A stretch of 64,000 bases of DNA from Frateuria flava (GTDB taxonomy: Bacteria > Pseudomonadota > Gammaproteobacteria > Xanthomonadales > Rhodanobacteraceae), in contig NZ_JAGJRS010000015.1 in the NCBI RefSeq assembly GCF_017837635.1, positions 1 to 64,000 of the forward strand, written 5' to 3'. Both the position numbers and the translations under genes were made by a program. The notes below the pieces were generated by a model, which searched no databases, had not been told where the DNA came from, and saw nothing but the letters and a program-made list of their open reading frames with translations. Below, in pieces: positions 8,431-17,347 of this stretch. The first letter of the stretch is position 1. Every line of letters begins with the position of its first letter.

Positions 8431-9289
8431 AGGTGCGGGCTGCCAGGCGGGGCAGGCGGGCGGGGTCGAAACGCGCGAGCGCGTCATCCAGCAGCGCCGC
8501 GGGGCTGTCCGCATGTGTGGACGTCTGGACGTCCAGGAAGGCCAGTGCCCGGCGCAGCGCGGGCATGGGATGGGCGGGATCCACCGGATGCGCCTGCCCG
8601 GACTTGGACAGCTTGCGCCCCTGCGCGTCCAGCGCCAGGGGCAGGTGTCGGTACGCCGGCGTCGGCAGCCCGAGGCACCGCTGCAGCCAGACCTGCCGCG
8701 CGGTGGAGTCGAGCAGGTCGTTACCGCGCACCACCTCGGTGATGCCCTGGAACGCGTCGTCCACCACGCAGGCCAGCTGGTAGGCGTAGTAGCCCTCCAC
8801 GCGACGAATGACGAAGTCGCCGGCTTCGTCGCGCAGGTTCTGCCGTTGCGGCCCCTGTTGCGCGTCGTCGAAGTCGATCGTCACGTCCGGCACGCGCAAC
8901 CGCCAGGCGGGCGGACGGTCCGGTTCGGGTGCGGCGATGCAGCGCCCGTCGCGATGCATCCCGCCCTCGGCCGCCAGCTGTGCCCGGCTGCACCAGCAGG
9001 GAAACACCAGGTCGGCGGCGCGCAGGCGCTCGAAGGCGGCGTCGTAGGCGTCGCGGCGTTGCGACTGGAACAACGCGGGGGCGTCGGCGACCAGCCCGAA
9101 CGCCGGCAGCGCGGCCAGGATCGCCCGCGCGGAGCCGGCGACCTCGCGCGGCGGATCGATATCCTCCACCCGTACCAGCCAGCGCCCGCCGGCATGGCGG
9201 GCGCACAGCCAGCTGCCCACCGCGGCCACCAGCGAGCCGAAGTGCAGCAGGCCGGTGGGAGAAGGGGCGAAGCGGCCGCAGTAGGTCAT
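8426..9289 (-). CDS. gluQ: Glutamyl-Q tRNA(Asp) synthetase
   Basis: 287 residues, a truncated GluRS paralogue that attaches glutamate to queuosine-34 of tRNA-Asp without tRNA binding by an anticodon domain. It has the class I signature FAPSPTGLLHFGSL near the N-terminus, zinc-ligand-type residues CWCSR and later positions, FVIRRVEGYYAYQLACVVDD, and a KLSKS form of the KMSKS loop. There is no C-terminal anticodon-binding domain, as expected. In many gammaproteobacteria gluQ follows dksA; here it does not. The stop lies within the GGTGGGCT repeat at 8426-8428. Confidence 0.92.
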   Translation of the reverse strand: MTYCGRFAPSPTGLLHFGSLVAAVGSWLCARHAGGRWLVRVEDIDPPREVAGSARAILAALPAFGLVADAPALFQSQRRDAYDAAFERLRAADLVFPCWCSRAQLAAEGGMHRDGRCIAAPEPDRPPAWRLRVPDVTIDFDDAQQGPQRQNLRDEAGDFVIRRVEGYYAYQLACVVDDAFQGITEVVRGNDLLDSTARQVWLQRCLGLPTPAYRHLPLALDAQGRKLSKSGQAHPVDPAHPMPALRRALAFLDVQTSTHADSPAALLDDALARFDPARLPRLAARTS

Positions 9290-9412
9290 CCGCGCAGTCT
9301 ACCGACGTGCCGGCTTGCGCCGGGATGGGGCGGCACGACGTCGCAGCCAGGCGGGCCGCGGAACCGTGCCCGCGTGAGCGGGTCTGACGCCCTGCGAGAG
9401 GCGGCTTTCCCC

Positions 9413-9440
9413 CTTGAAAGCGGCCGCCTGCGCCCCGAAT
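9413..9440 (+). promoter_or_regulatory. Sigma-32 (heat-shock) promoter of htpX
   Basis: CTTGAAA at 9413-9419 and CCCCGAAT at 9433-9440 are separated by 13 bp. This is close to the RpoH consensus CTTGAAA-N13-17-CCCCATNT. It lies ~50 bp upstream of the htpX start and points to it. Confidence 0.7.
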
Positions 9441-9490
9441 CTCATCCCGCGGTGCGAGCCGCGTTTCCATGACTGCCAAACGAGACAGCC

Positions 9491-10384
9491 GTGCGTCGAA
9501 TCGTCCTCTTCCTTGCCACCAACATCGCCGTCCTCCTGCTGCTGAGCATCGTCTGCCGCCTGTTCGGCATCGACCAGTGGGCCGCCGCCCGTGGCTACGG
9601 CGGCATGACCGGATTGCTCGTCTACGCCGCCGTTTTCGGCATGGGCGGCGCCTTCATTTCGCTGGCGATGTCCAAGACCATCGCCAAGTACTCCACCGGC
9701 GCGCGCGTGATCGAGCAGCCGCAGACCGCCACCGAGCGCTGGCTGGTCGACACCGTGCGCCAGCACGCCCAGGCCGCCGGCATCGGCATGCCGGAGGTGG
9801 CCATCTACGACGCGCCGGAGATGAACGCGTTCGCCACCGGCATGACGAAGAACAGCTCGCTCGTGGCGGTCAGCTCCGGCCTGCTGCAACAGATGGATCG
9901 CGAGCAGGTCTCGGCGGTGCTCGGCCACGAGATCGGCCACGTCGCCAACGGCGACATGGTGACGCTTACCCTGATCCAGGGCGTGCTCAACACGCTGGTG
10001 ATCCTGGCCGCGCGCGTGGTCGGCAACGTGGTCGACAGCTGGCTCAACGGCGGGCGCGACAACCGCGGCGGCATCGGCATGGGCTATTTCGTCACCGTGA
10101 TGGTGCTGCAGGTCGTGTTCGGCCTGTTCGCCTCGATGATCGTGGCCGCCTTCTCGCGCTGGCGCGAGTTCCGTGCCGACCGCGCGGGTGCGCAGCTGGC
10201 CGGCCGCGGGTCGATGATCTCGGCACTGCAGCGGCTCAAGGGCGACCACGGCCAGACCACGCTGCCCAAGGCGATGGCCGCCTTCGGCATCTCCGGCCAC
10301 ATGGCCGCGGGCCTGCAGCGACTGTTCATGAGCCATCCGCCGCTGGACGAGCGCATCGCGGCGCTGCAGGCGGCGCGCGCCTGA
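9491..10384 (+). CDS. htpX: Membrane protease HtpX
   Basis: 297 residues, an M48 zinc metalloprotease of the inner membrane that degrades misfolded membrane proteins. Two N-terminal membrane segments (residues ~4-22 and ~40-58) precede the zinc motif HEIGH at 146-150; two more hydrophobic segments follow, and EFRADRAGAQLAG gives the third zinc ligand region. The start is GTG (MRRIVLFLATN as initiated). A sigma-32-like promoter lies 51 bp upstream, and htpG follows after a 143-bp gap filled by a REP element, so the pair may form a heat-shock unit. Confidence 0.95.
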   Translation: MRRIVLFLATNIAVLLLLSIVCRLFGIDQWAAARGYGGMTGLLVYAAVFGMGGAFISLAMSKTIAKYSTGARVIEQPQTATERWLVDTVRQHAQAAGIGMPEVAIYDAPEMNAFATGMTKNSSLVAVSSGLLQQMDREQVSAVLGHEIGHVANGDMVTLTLIQGVLNTLVILAARVVGNVVDSWLNGGRDNRGGIGMGYFVTVMVLQVVFGLFASMIVAAFSRWREFRADRAGAQLAGRGSMISALQRLKGDHGQTTLPKAMAAFGISGHMAAGLQRLFMSHPPLDERIAALQAARA

Positions 10385-10390
10385 GTTCGA

Positions 10391-10496
10391 ACCCCTCTCC
10401 CCTCGGGAGAGGGGGTGGGGAGAGGGTCTCGGGCAGTCCGCTTCGCCCGAACCCTCTCCCGCCCTGTCGGGCACCCTCTCCCGGAGGGAGAGGGGC
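10391..10496. repeat. CTCTCCC-type REP/BIME element
   Basis: Palindromic arms CCCCTCTCCCCTCGGGAGAG and CCCTCTCCCGGAGGGAGAGG flank a second inverted repeat (CGGGCAG...CTGTCGGGC). It belongs to the same family as the element amplified after tcdA and the one before pheS. It sits between htpX and htpG and contains no gene. Confidence 0.8.
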
Positions 10497-10527
10497 TTAA
10501 CCCACCACCACTGGAAGCACCACCGCA

Positions 10528-12396
10528 ATGACCGCATCCACCGAAACCCGCAAATTCGAAGCCGAAGTCGCCCAGGTCCTGCACCTGGTCACCCATTCGC
10601 TCTACTCGCACAAGGAAATCTTCCTGCGCGAGCTGGTCTCCAACGCCTCCGACGCCTGCGACAAGCTGCGCTTCGAGTCGATCGCCCAGCCGGAACTGCT
10701 GGCCGGCGAGGGTGAGCTGCACATCGACGTGAGCTGGGACGAAAAGGCGCGTACGGTCACCGTGCGCGACAACGGCATCGGCATGAGCCGCGACGAGGTG
10801 GTGGCGAACATCGGCACCATCGCCAGCTCCGGCACGCGGCGTTTCCTGGAGGCGATGAGCGGCGAGCAGAAGGCCGACGCGCGCCTGATCGGCCAGTTCG
10901 GCGTGGGCTTCTACTCCGCCTTCGTGGTGGCCGACAAGGTCACCGTGCTGACCCGCCGCGCCGGCGCGCCCGAGGGCGAGGGGGTGAAGTGGGAGAGCGA
11001 CGGCAAGGGCGAGTATTCGCTGGATCAGGTCGAGCTCGGCGAGCGCGGCACCACCGTGATCGTGCACCTGAAGGCGGACGAGGACGAGTTCCTCAAGCGC
11101 TGGCAGCTGTCCTCGCTGATCCGCAAGTACTCCGACCACGTCGCCTTCCCGATCCGCATGCCGGTCGAGAAGGACGGCCAGCCGACCGACGAGTGGGAAA
11201 CCGTCAACGACGCCGGCGCCCTCTGGACGCGCCCCAAGAGCGAGATCAGCGACGAGGACTACGTCAGCTTCTACAAATCGCTCGGTCACGACTTCAACGA
11301 CCCGCTGGCCTGGACGCACAACCGCGTCGAGGGCACGCAGAGCTTCACCACGCTGCTGTATCTGCCGGCGCAGCCACCGTTCGACCTGATGATGGGTGGG
11401 CGCGACGAGCGCAAGGGGCTGAAGCTCTACATCAAGCGCGTCTTCATCATGGACGCGGCCGAGGAGCTGCTGCCCAACTACCTGCGCTTCGTGCGCGGCG
11501 TGGTCGACGCCGACGACCTGCCGCTGAACGTCAGCCGCGAGATCCTGCAGCACAACCGCCAGCTCGACCGGATCAAGGCCGCCTGCGTCAAGCGCGTGCT
11601 CGACCTGATCGAGAAGCTCGCCCGCGACGAGCCGGAGAAGTTCGCAACGTTCTACAAGGCCTTCGGCAACACGCTCAAGGAAGGCATCGCGGAGGACGCC
11701 AACAATCGCGAGCGCATTGCCAAGTTGCTGCGCTTTGCCTCCACCCGGAGCGAGGGTGCCGGTCCGACGGTGAGCTTCGACGACTACATCGGTCGCATGA
11801 AGGTTGGCCAGGACGCGATCTGGTACATCACCGCCGACAGCTACGCCGCCGCCGCGGGCAGCCCGCAGCTGGAAGCGTTCAAGGCCAGGGACATCGAGGT
11901 CCTGCTGATGTCCGAGCGCATCGACGAATGGATGCTCGGCTCGCTGAGCGAGTACGACGGCAAGAAGCTCAAGAGCGTGGCCAAGGGCGACGTGCCGCTC
12001 GACGAGGCCGACCGCAAGAAGCAGGAAGAAGTGGCCAAGGCGGCCGAACCGCTGCTGGCGAAAATGAAGGAACTGCTCGGCGATCGCGTCGGCGACGTCA
12101 AGGTGTCCGCCCGCCTCACCGACAGCCCCTCGTGCCTGGCCCTTTCCGATTACGAGATGGCTCCGCACCTGGCCCGCCTGCTGCGCGAGGCCGGCCATGA
12201 CATGCCCGAGAGCAAGCCCACGCTCGAGATCAACCCGCAGCACCCGCTGGTCCAGCGCGTGGAAGCGGAGGCCGACGCAGACACGGCCCGGGACCTGGCC
12301 ATGCTGCTGCTGGACCAGGCCGAGATCGCGGCCGGCGCGCAACTGCCCGATCCGGCGGCGTTCGTGCAGCGCATGAATCGCGTGTTGCTCGGCTAG
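10528..12396 (+). CDS. htpG: Molecular chaperone HtpG (Hsp90)
   Basis: 622 residues, the bacterial Hsp90. The N-terminal GHKL ATPase is clear: LVSNASDACDKLRF (N box), DNGIGMSRDE, GTIASSGTRRFL, and GQFGVGFYSAF. The middle domain contains the catalytic-loop region SREILQHNRQL, and the C-terminal dimerisation domain ends near NRVLLG. Length fits E. coli HtpG (624). No sigma-32 motif is visible directly upstream, so expression may come from the htpX promoter through the intergenic REP. Confidence 0.97.
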   Translation: MTASTETRKFEAEVAQVLHLVTHSLYSHKEIFLRELVSNASDACDKLRFESIAQPELLAGEGELHIDVSWDEKARTVTVRDNGIGMSRDEVVANIGTIASSGTRRFLEAMSGEQKADARLIGQFGVGFYSAFVVADKVTVLTRRAGAPEGEGVKWESDGKGEYSLDQVELGERGTTVIVHLKADEDEFLKRWQLSSLIRKYSDHVAFPIRMPVEKDGQPTDEWETVNDAGALWTRPKSEISDEDYVSFYKSLGHDFNDPLAWTHNRVEGTQSFTTLLYLPAQPPFDLMMGGRDERKGLKLYIKRVFIMDAAEELLPNYLRFVRGVVDADDLPLNVSREILQHNRQLDRIKAACVKRVLDLIEKLARDEPEKFATFYKAFGNTLKEGIAEDANNRERIAKLLRFASTRSEGAGPTVSFDDYIGRMKVGQDAIWYITADSYAAAAGSPQLEAFKARDIEVLLMSERIDEWMLGSLSEYDGKKLKSVAKGDVPLDEADRKKQEEVAKAAEPLLAKMKELLGDRVGDVKVSARLTDSPSCLALSDYEMAPHLARLLREAGHDMPESKPTLEINPQHPLVQRVEAEADADTARDLAMLLLDQAEIAAGAQLPDPAAFVQRMNRVLLG

Positions 12397-12415
12397 GGCC
12401 ACGACGTACGACGAC

Positions 12416-12441
12416 AAAAGCCCGCCCCCCGGTGGGCTTTT
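12416..12441 (+). terminator. Rho-independent terminator of htpG
   Basis: AAAAGCCCGCC and GGTGGGCTTTT form a hairpin 20 bp after the htpG stop and end in a T-run. The A-run on the other side may let it also serve the convergent exporter gene. Confidence 0.85.
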
Positions 12442-12508
12442 GCTCTGCCCGCCAGCGCGTGCGTCGCTGGCGCCCCGGGACGCCGCGCGCAGCCTGGCTC
12501 GAGCTTCC

Positions 12509-13393
12509 TCAGTTGGCCAGCGGTTCCGCTTCGGCCGCCGGCTGCACGGTGACGGCCGTCCCGGCGGCCGCCACGATGATCGCGGCGATCGCCGCCCATT
12601 GCATCGGGGTGAGCTGCTGGTCCAGCAACGCCGCGCCGGCCATCGCCGCGATCGCCGGCTCCAGGCTCAACAGCGTGCTGAAGGTGCGCGCCGGCAGCCG
12701 CGTCAGGGCGACCATTTCCAGCGAATAGGGCAGCGCCGAGCTGAGCAGCGCCACGCCGAGCGCGTACGGAAGCAGGGTCGGCGAGAGCAGCGCTTCGCCG
12801 GCATGCGCGACGCCGAACGGGATCACCAGCAAGGCGCCGATCGAGATGCCCAGCGTGACCGCATCCCCGCCGTGGCTCGCCCCGACCTTCTTGCCCAGCA
12901 CGATGTAAAGCGCCCAGCCCACGCCGGCGGCCAGCGCATACATCACGCCGACCGGATCGAGCGCCTGGGCCTGTGCGCGCAACGGCAACAGCAGCAACAG
13001 GCCGCCGATCACCAGCGCGATCCACACGAAGTCCAGCGGCCGGCGCGAACCGAACAACGCCAGCGCCAGCGGCCCGGTGAACTCCAGCGCGACCGCGATG
13101 CCGAGCGGGATCGTGCGCAGCGACATGTAGAACACCAGGTTCATTGCGCCCATCGACAGGCCGTAGCCCCAGAGCGCACTCCAGTCGCGCCGGCTGCCCG
13201 CCCGCCGCCACGGCCGTCGCCACAGCAACAGGATCAGTGCACTGAGCCCGAGCCGATAGGCGGTCGCGCCCTGCGCCCCCACCTGGGGAAACAGATGCTT
13301 GGCGAGCGACGCACCGCATTGGTACGAGACCATGCTGACGAGCAACGCACCGACGGCGAGCGCGACCGGGGCGACGGCGGAGCGGGATGACAT
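12509..13393 (-). CDS. EamA-family exporter (RhtA-like)
   Basis: 294 residues with about ten hydrophobic segments arranged as two EamA halves, typical of drug/metabolite transporters. The sequence pattern (ASLAKHLFPQVGAQGATAYR, then LSMGAMNLVFYMSLRTIPLG and ALEFTGPLALAL) is that of RhtA/YbiF-type threonine and homoserine exporters. The substrate is inferred from family only. It converges with htpG across the shared terminator. The start at 13393 precedes the first membrane helix directly. Confidence 0.85.
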   Translation of the reverse strand: MSSRSAVAPVALAVGALLVSMVSYQCGASLAKHLFPQVGAQGATAYRLGLSALILLLWRRPWRRAGSRRDWSALWGYGLSMGAMNLVFYMSLRTIPLGIAVALEFTGPLALALFGSRRPLDFVWIALVIGGLLLLLPLRAQAQALDPVGVMYALAAGVGWALYIVLGKKVGASHGGDAVTLGISIGALLVIPFGVAHAGEALLSPTLLPYALGVALLSSALPYSLEMVALTRLPARTFSTLLSLEPAIAAMAGAALLDQQLTPMQWAAIAAIIVAAAGTAVTVQPAAEAEPLAN

Positions 13394-13527
13394 TCAGGCA
13401 ACCGGGGGAAGGGCAGTTCGCCCATGATGCGCGCGGGCCCGGCCAAAGCCCACTGGCCGGACCGCTGCGTGTGGGTCATTGCTGACAACGCACTGGCAGC
13501 AGCGCGGACGGCGCCCGTGCGCGCCCG

Positions 13528-14586
13528 TCAGTGCGCCGCGGCGCCGGGCTCCTGCCGGTCGACCGGCGCGGGCCAGTCGCGCATCGCCTCCGGCGGCACG
13601 CCCACGCGTCGGCACGAGCGGCTGACCACCCCGCTCTCCTTCAGTGCGGCGCGGAACGCCGGCGCCATCGACCACAACAATCGAGCGGCCAGGCGCGCCT
13701 GCCGGCGCTGCCGGGGCGTGTGGCGCAGCAGGTCGCCCGCCCATGCGGGCAACAGCGCCATGCCGGCATGCAGGAAGACGTCGCGGGAGAGGCCGGCGAA
13801 CGGCACGGGCAGGCGCACCCCGGCGAGCACCCGCAACACCTCGCGCGAGCGCCCGGTATAGGCCAGGCGCGGCTGTATCGCGGCAAAGTAGTCGTCGACC
13901 TCGCCTTCCGAGGCGGGCACGTCGCGCGCGCCGAGCGCCTCGGCAACGCGGCGCACTTCATCGTAGTAGCGGTCGGCGATCGCACGCGGCACGGCATGGT
14001 GGGCGAACCGGCGGTAACCGGCCAGGAAACTGTGCGCCTCGGTGACGTGCACCCAGGTGAGCAGCGCAGGATCGTCCGCCGCGTAGGGCGTGCCGTCCTC
14101 GGTCATGCCGTGCACGAAGCCATGGATTCGCCGTACGTGCCCGATCAGTGCTTCGGCGGCCGCGCGGGGCGCGTACGTGGTGGCGCCGACGAACGTGGTG
14201 GTGCGGCGCAGCCGCCCGACCAGGTCGTCGCGGAAATTCGAATGGTCCCACACGCCGGCCAGGGCCAGCGGGTGCAGCGTCTGCATCATCAGCGCGGCCA
14301 GCCCCCCGGCGAGCATGCCGGGAAAGTCGGCATGGATGCGCCAGGTCACGCTGTCCGGGCCGAACAGGCCCGGATCGCCGCGCGGGTGGTCGTAATCCAG
14401 CGTGCCGTCGGGATCGCGCGAGAACGCGCCCAGTACCCAGCGGCGGATCGGTTCGCCGGACACGCGATGGAGCAGCTCGGACAGCACGGCGCGAAGTTCC
14501 GTTTGGAAAAGCCCAGCATCGGCGTCCGTGCCGCCCGTCGCAACTGGCCATGCGCGTGGCACACAAGCGTCCGATTGCCAGTACAT
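13528..14586 (-). CDS. MpaB-like oxygenase (DUF2236)
   Basis: 352 residues from the ATG at 14586; an upstream frame to 14682 is open, but its residues (many Pro/Cys) do not look coding. The core shows the DUF2236 pattern: ADFPGMLAGGLAALMMQTLHPLALAGV, DLVGRLRRTTTFVGATTY, and LLTWVHVTEAHSFLAGYRRF with the conserved His. Family members include fungal MpaB' oxygenase and latex-clearing protein (heme-b, Lcp), so a histidine-ligated heme oxygenase is plausible; the substrate is unknown. It is divergent from the exported TPR-like protein gene, sharing a 52-bp promoter space. Confidence 0.8.
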   Translation of the reverse strand: MYWQSDACVPRAWPVATGGTDADAGLFQTELRAVLSELLHRVSGEPIRRWVLGAFSRDPDGTLDYDHPRGDPGLFGPDSVTWRIHADFPGMLAGGLAALMMQTLHPLALAGVWDHSNFRDDLVGRLRRTTTFVGATTYAPRAAAEALIGHVRRIHGFVHGMTEDGTPYAADDPALLTWVHVTEAHSFLAGYRRFAHHAVPRAIADRYYDEVRRVAEALGARDVPASEGEVDDYFAAIQPRLAYTGRSREVLRVLAGVRLPVPFAGLSRDVFLHAGMALLPAWAGDLLRHTPRQRRQARLAARLLWSMAPAFRAALKESGVVSRSCRRVGVPPEAMRDWPAPVDRQEPGAAAH

Positions 14587-14638
14587 AATGCGCGGGACGC
14601 AAGGAGCCTGTATCACGCAGGCACATGCCGGGGGGCAT

Positions 14639-16228
14639 ATGGGCGGATGGGGAAAGCGGGCGGCACGTACGGTGCTGGTCATGGTGTCTGGCGGTTGCGC
14701 GTGGGCCGGCGCTTCGCCGGCCAGGGGAGGGGACGTGCCGGCGCGGCCGCCGCTCTATGCCGACGCGCCGGACGTGGTGCGCACCTTCCTCGTGGCGGCC
14801 AAGCGCGCCGAGGCGCTGCACGATCCGCTGGCACGCTGCCTCGCCTATCCCGACTACCCGGGAAACGCGTGGCCCAAAGGCCTGGCCGAGGCGTACTGCC
14901 ATTACCTCTTTGATCCGTCGGTGACGCTCGCGATGGTGCGCCAGGCGCTCGACAGCCATGCGACCGACAGCCTGGAGGCGCGGTTCAGGGCGGATCTCGA
15001 ACGCCACTTCGTCAAGGATGGTTTCAGCGAAATCATCCACCGGGATTTCGCCGTCTTCGACGCTTCGCAGGCGTCGGGCCAGCTCACCCAGCGCTGGCTG
15101 GAACAGGCCCCGCACAGTGCCTACGCCCTGACCGCCCGCGGCATCTACTTCGGCCATATGGGCATGAAGGCGCGCGGCGGTGCCTGGGCGAAGGACACGC
15201 CGCCGGAAAACATGCAGCGGATGTCCGAGTTCATGGCGCGCGCGATCGATCTGTTCCAGCAGGCGATCAGGATCGAGCCGCGTCTGCTGGACGCCTACGT
15301 CGGCCTGGAGGATGTCGCCAAAACGGACAGCCGAGGCGAACTGGAGGAGCAGGCTTTCGCCTCCGGCATGGCGATCGATCCGGCCTGCAAGGTGTTGACC
15401 GGCTACCACATGGTCGCGCTCACCCCGCGCTGGGGTGGCAGCTACCCGCAGATGGTGGCCTTCGCCAACCAGCTGAAGGCGTTCCTGCCCGAGCGTCCGC
15501 TGCTTGCGCTCAATACCGAGTGGCCGCTGGTCGACCTGGCCGACCAGGTCAGCAGCCAGGTCAGTTACGAAAAAGGCCTGGAAGTGCTCAAGCCCGTGGT
15601 CCTGCGCACGGCCCACGCCGGTGTGCTCGGGGACGTGGCGGAGTGGTCCGACCACGTCCAGCCGGTCGATCGCTGGGAGCAACTGATGCTGCTGCTGGAG
15701 GCCGGCCGCTTCGAGCAAGGCTCCGAAGAAGTCGCACGGTTGCGCGGTCGCCTGCTGTTGCTGGTGGCGCGCGAGCCAGCCTGGGCGCAGTCCAGCCTCG
15801 CTTACGCGGTGAACAAGGAGCCGGGGGATGCCTACGCGCACTACCTGTTGGCCGCCTCGTACTGGAACGCGGGCGATCCGGCCCGCTCCGAACACGACTA
15901 CGTGCTGGCGATGGACGATGCCTCGAACCGCCAGGACGCGCTGTACGAGGTCACCCGGGCCATGCTGCAGGCCAAACAGCCAGCCAAGGCGCGACGCTAC
16001 GTGGACCGGCTCAACAAGGAATACCCCGACGATGGCCCGGGCTGGTACCTGCGCGCGAGCGTGCTGATTGCGCAGGGCCGCAACGGTGAGGAGGTGACGG
16101 CGGCGCTGCGCAGGTTCGTCGCCACGGCCGATCGCAGCGACATCAGGCAAGCGATGCAGGTACGCGAGGCGGAACGCACGCTGGGCCAGGTCGACGCGTT
16201 CATGAAGCGCATGAAGGCGAAGCCATGA
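14639..16228 (+). CDS. Exported repeat (TPR-like) protein of unknown function
   Basis: 529 residues from the ATG after GGGGGC, which fits a ribosome-binding site; the next ~25 residues (RTVLVMVSGGCAWAGASPA) form a signal peptide. The mature protein is helical with alternating small and aromatic residues. AYALTARGIYFGHMG, AIRIEPRLLDAYVGLEDVA, DAYAHYLLAASYWNAGDPA and GPGWYLRASVLIAQGRN look like degenerate tetratricopeptide units, which points to a periplasmic scaffold. I do not recognise a catalytic motif. The stop overlaps the start of the next exported gene by 4 bp, so they act as a pair. Confidence 0.65.
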   Translation: MGGWGKRAARTVLVMVSGGCAWAGASPARGGDVPARPPLYADAPDVVRTFLVAAKRAEALHDPLARCLAYPDYPGNAWPKGLAEAYCHYLFDPSVTLAMVRQALDSHATDSLEARFRADLERHFVKDGFSEIIHRDFAVFDASQASGQLTQRWLEQAPHSAYALTARGIYFGHMGMKARGGAWAKDTPPENMQRMSEFMARAIDLFQQAIRIEPRLLDAYVGLEDVAKTDSRGELEEQAFASGMAIDPACKVLTGYHMVALTPRWGGSYPQMVAFANQLKAFLPERPLLALNTEWPLVDLADQVSSQVSYEKGLEVLKPVVLRTAHAGVLGDVAEWSDHVQPVDRWEQLMLLLEAGRFEQGSEEVARLRGRLLLLVAREPAWAQSSLAYAVNKEPGDAYAHYLLAASYWNAGDPARSEHDYVLAMDDASNRQDALYEVTRAMLQAKQPAKARRYVDRLNKEYPDDGPGWYLRASVLIAQGRNGEEVTAALRRFVATADRSDIRQAMQVREAERTLGQVDAFMKRMKAKP

Positions 16229-16944
16229 GCCGCGCCTTGCGTCTGGCTGCGACCACGCTGGCGTGGGCGATGCCGATGCTCGCAGCGCATGCGGTCGACC
16301 ACGCGCGCGTGCTCGGCCCGCAGGAGAAGGTGGCCGGCCGTAGCCAGGCGGACTACGCGATCGCCTGGTGGCAATGGGTCATGCGCCCCCCCGACGGGGT
16401 TCGCGCTTACCAGGATCCGAGCGGCGCGCAGTGCGCGATCAACCAGCACGGGCCGGTCTGGTTCCTGGCCGGCACCGAGGGAACCATGGACGCCCGGCGC
16501 GAATGCCTCATTCCGGCGGACACGCATGTGTTCGTGCCGGTCATCGCGGTGCTGGCGCACGCCTCGCCCGGCAACCCGCTGGCCTGCGCTCAGGCGCAGG
16601 CCAGCGTGCGGGCGACCAATGATCACCTGGCGCAGGCGCAGGTGCTGCTGGACGGCGAAGTCATCGCCCACGTGCCGGACCACCGGCTGCGCACGCGCTG
16701 CTTCGATGCTTTCCAGGACGCGAAGTATGTCGAACGGCATGCGCCCTACGTGCCGGCGGCCAGCGATGGCTACTGGCTGATGCTCGCTCCCTTGCCGCCC
16801 GGCACGCATCGGCTCTCGATACGGGCGCGCTACGATCATCCGGGCGGGCTGCAGGGCGACCTGGAAGAGGTTTTCGAGTATCAGCTGCGAGTCGGCGGAA
16901 AGCCGGCGCCCTTGCCGCGGGTCGGCCAGCCCATCAGCACCTGA
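16225..16944 (+). CDS. Exported protein of unknown function, coupled to the TPR-like gene
   Basis: 239 residues with a signal peptide (MSRALRLAATTLAWAMPMLAAHA, cleavage probably after AHA). Four cysteines in the mature part (near QCAINQHG, RECLIP, LACAQAQ and RTRCFDAF) could form two disulfides in the periplasm. The patterns YAIAWWQWV and GPVWFLAGTEG and the C-terminal PPGTHRLSIRARYD suggest a beta-rich domain. No function recognised. Start overlaps the upstream stop (ATGA). Confidence 0.7.
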   Translation: MSRALRLAATTLAWAMPMLAAHAVDHARVLGPQEKVAGRSQADYAIAWWQWVMRPPDGVRAYQDPSGAQCAINQHGPVWFLAGTEGTMDARRECLIPADTHVFVPVIAVLAHASPGNPLACAQAQASVRATNDHLAQAQVLLDGEVIAHVPDHRLRTRCFDAFQDAKYVERHAPYVPAASDGYWLMLAPLPPGTHRLSIRARYDHPGGLQGDLEEVFEYQLRVGGKPAPLPRVGQPIST

Positions 16945-17097
16945 TCAGCTGGCGACACCCACCGCCGCCGCCGGTACGTGGCTGGCTGCGGCCACGGCCC
17001 GCGGCGAAGGCATGACCAGCATCGCGCTCATGATGGCCAGGCACAGGAGCATGCAGGCGGCGAAGAAGCTCTGCAGCAGGACGGTTTCGAATTTCAT
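16945..17097 (-). CDS. 50-residue membrane peptide
   Basis: MKFETVLLQSFFAACMLLCL opens a single hydrophobic helix (residues ~6-29) followed by an Ala/Val-rich tail ending GVAS. A GGAGAA ribosome-binding site lies 6 bp upstream of the ATG. Its stop codon directly abuts the stop of the convergent exported gene (16944/16945). A palindrome with sigma-54 promoter spacing is 46-61 bp upstream. Small size keeps confidence moderate. Confidence 0.55.
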   Translation of the reverse strand: MKFETVLLQSFFAACMLLCLAIMSAMLVMPSPRAVAAASHVPAAAVGVAS

Positions 17098-17140
17098 GGC
17101 GGTTCTCCGGGGGGTGGAAGGAAGGCTCTCGCGGATGGGA

Positions 17141-17158
17141 TGGCACAACCCGTGCCAA
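17141..17158 (-). promoter_or_regulatory. Palindrome TGGCAC-N5-GTGCCA, possible sigma-54 promoter
   Basis: On the minus strand TTGGCACGGGTTGTGC has the GG-N10-GC spacing of RpoN -24/-12 elements (consensus TGGCAC-N5-TTGC, here GTGC). It is ~46 bp from the 50-residue peptide start, a suitable distance. Because the site is a perfect 6-bp palindrome it also reads on the plus strand and could instead be an operator. Confidence 0.4.
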
Positions 17159-17347
17159 GGTTTAAAAGCAAGACGCCATGCGGCCTGCGGGGAATCGCCC
17201 GTAGCCGTGATCGGCGTCCGCGGACACCGCGGCCGCGCGTCCGGACAGTCGCGGACGGACAGCCGGCAACCGCAGCAACCATGACGGTGCGGTCGCGCCG
17301 GGTGCGCTAGCGTGCGGGGCGACGACGGCAAGAGAGCGACCGACACG

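Noticed and set aside
10084-12417. 777-residue open frame antisense to htpG
   Set aside because: It is the complement of htpG with no ribosome-binding site and a composition typical of antisense frames in GC-rich genes.
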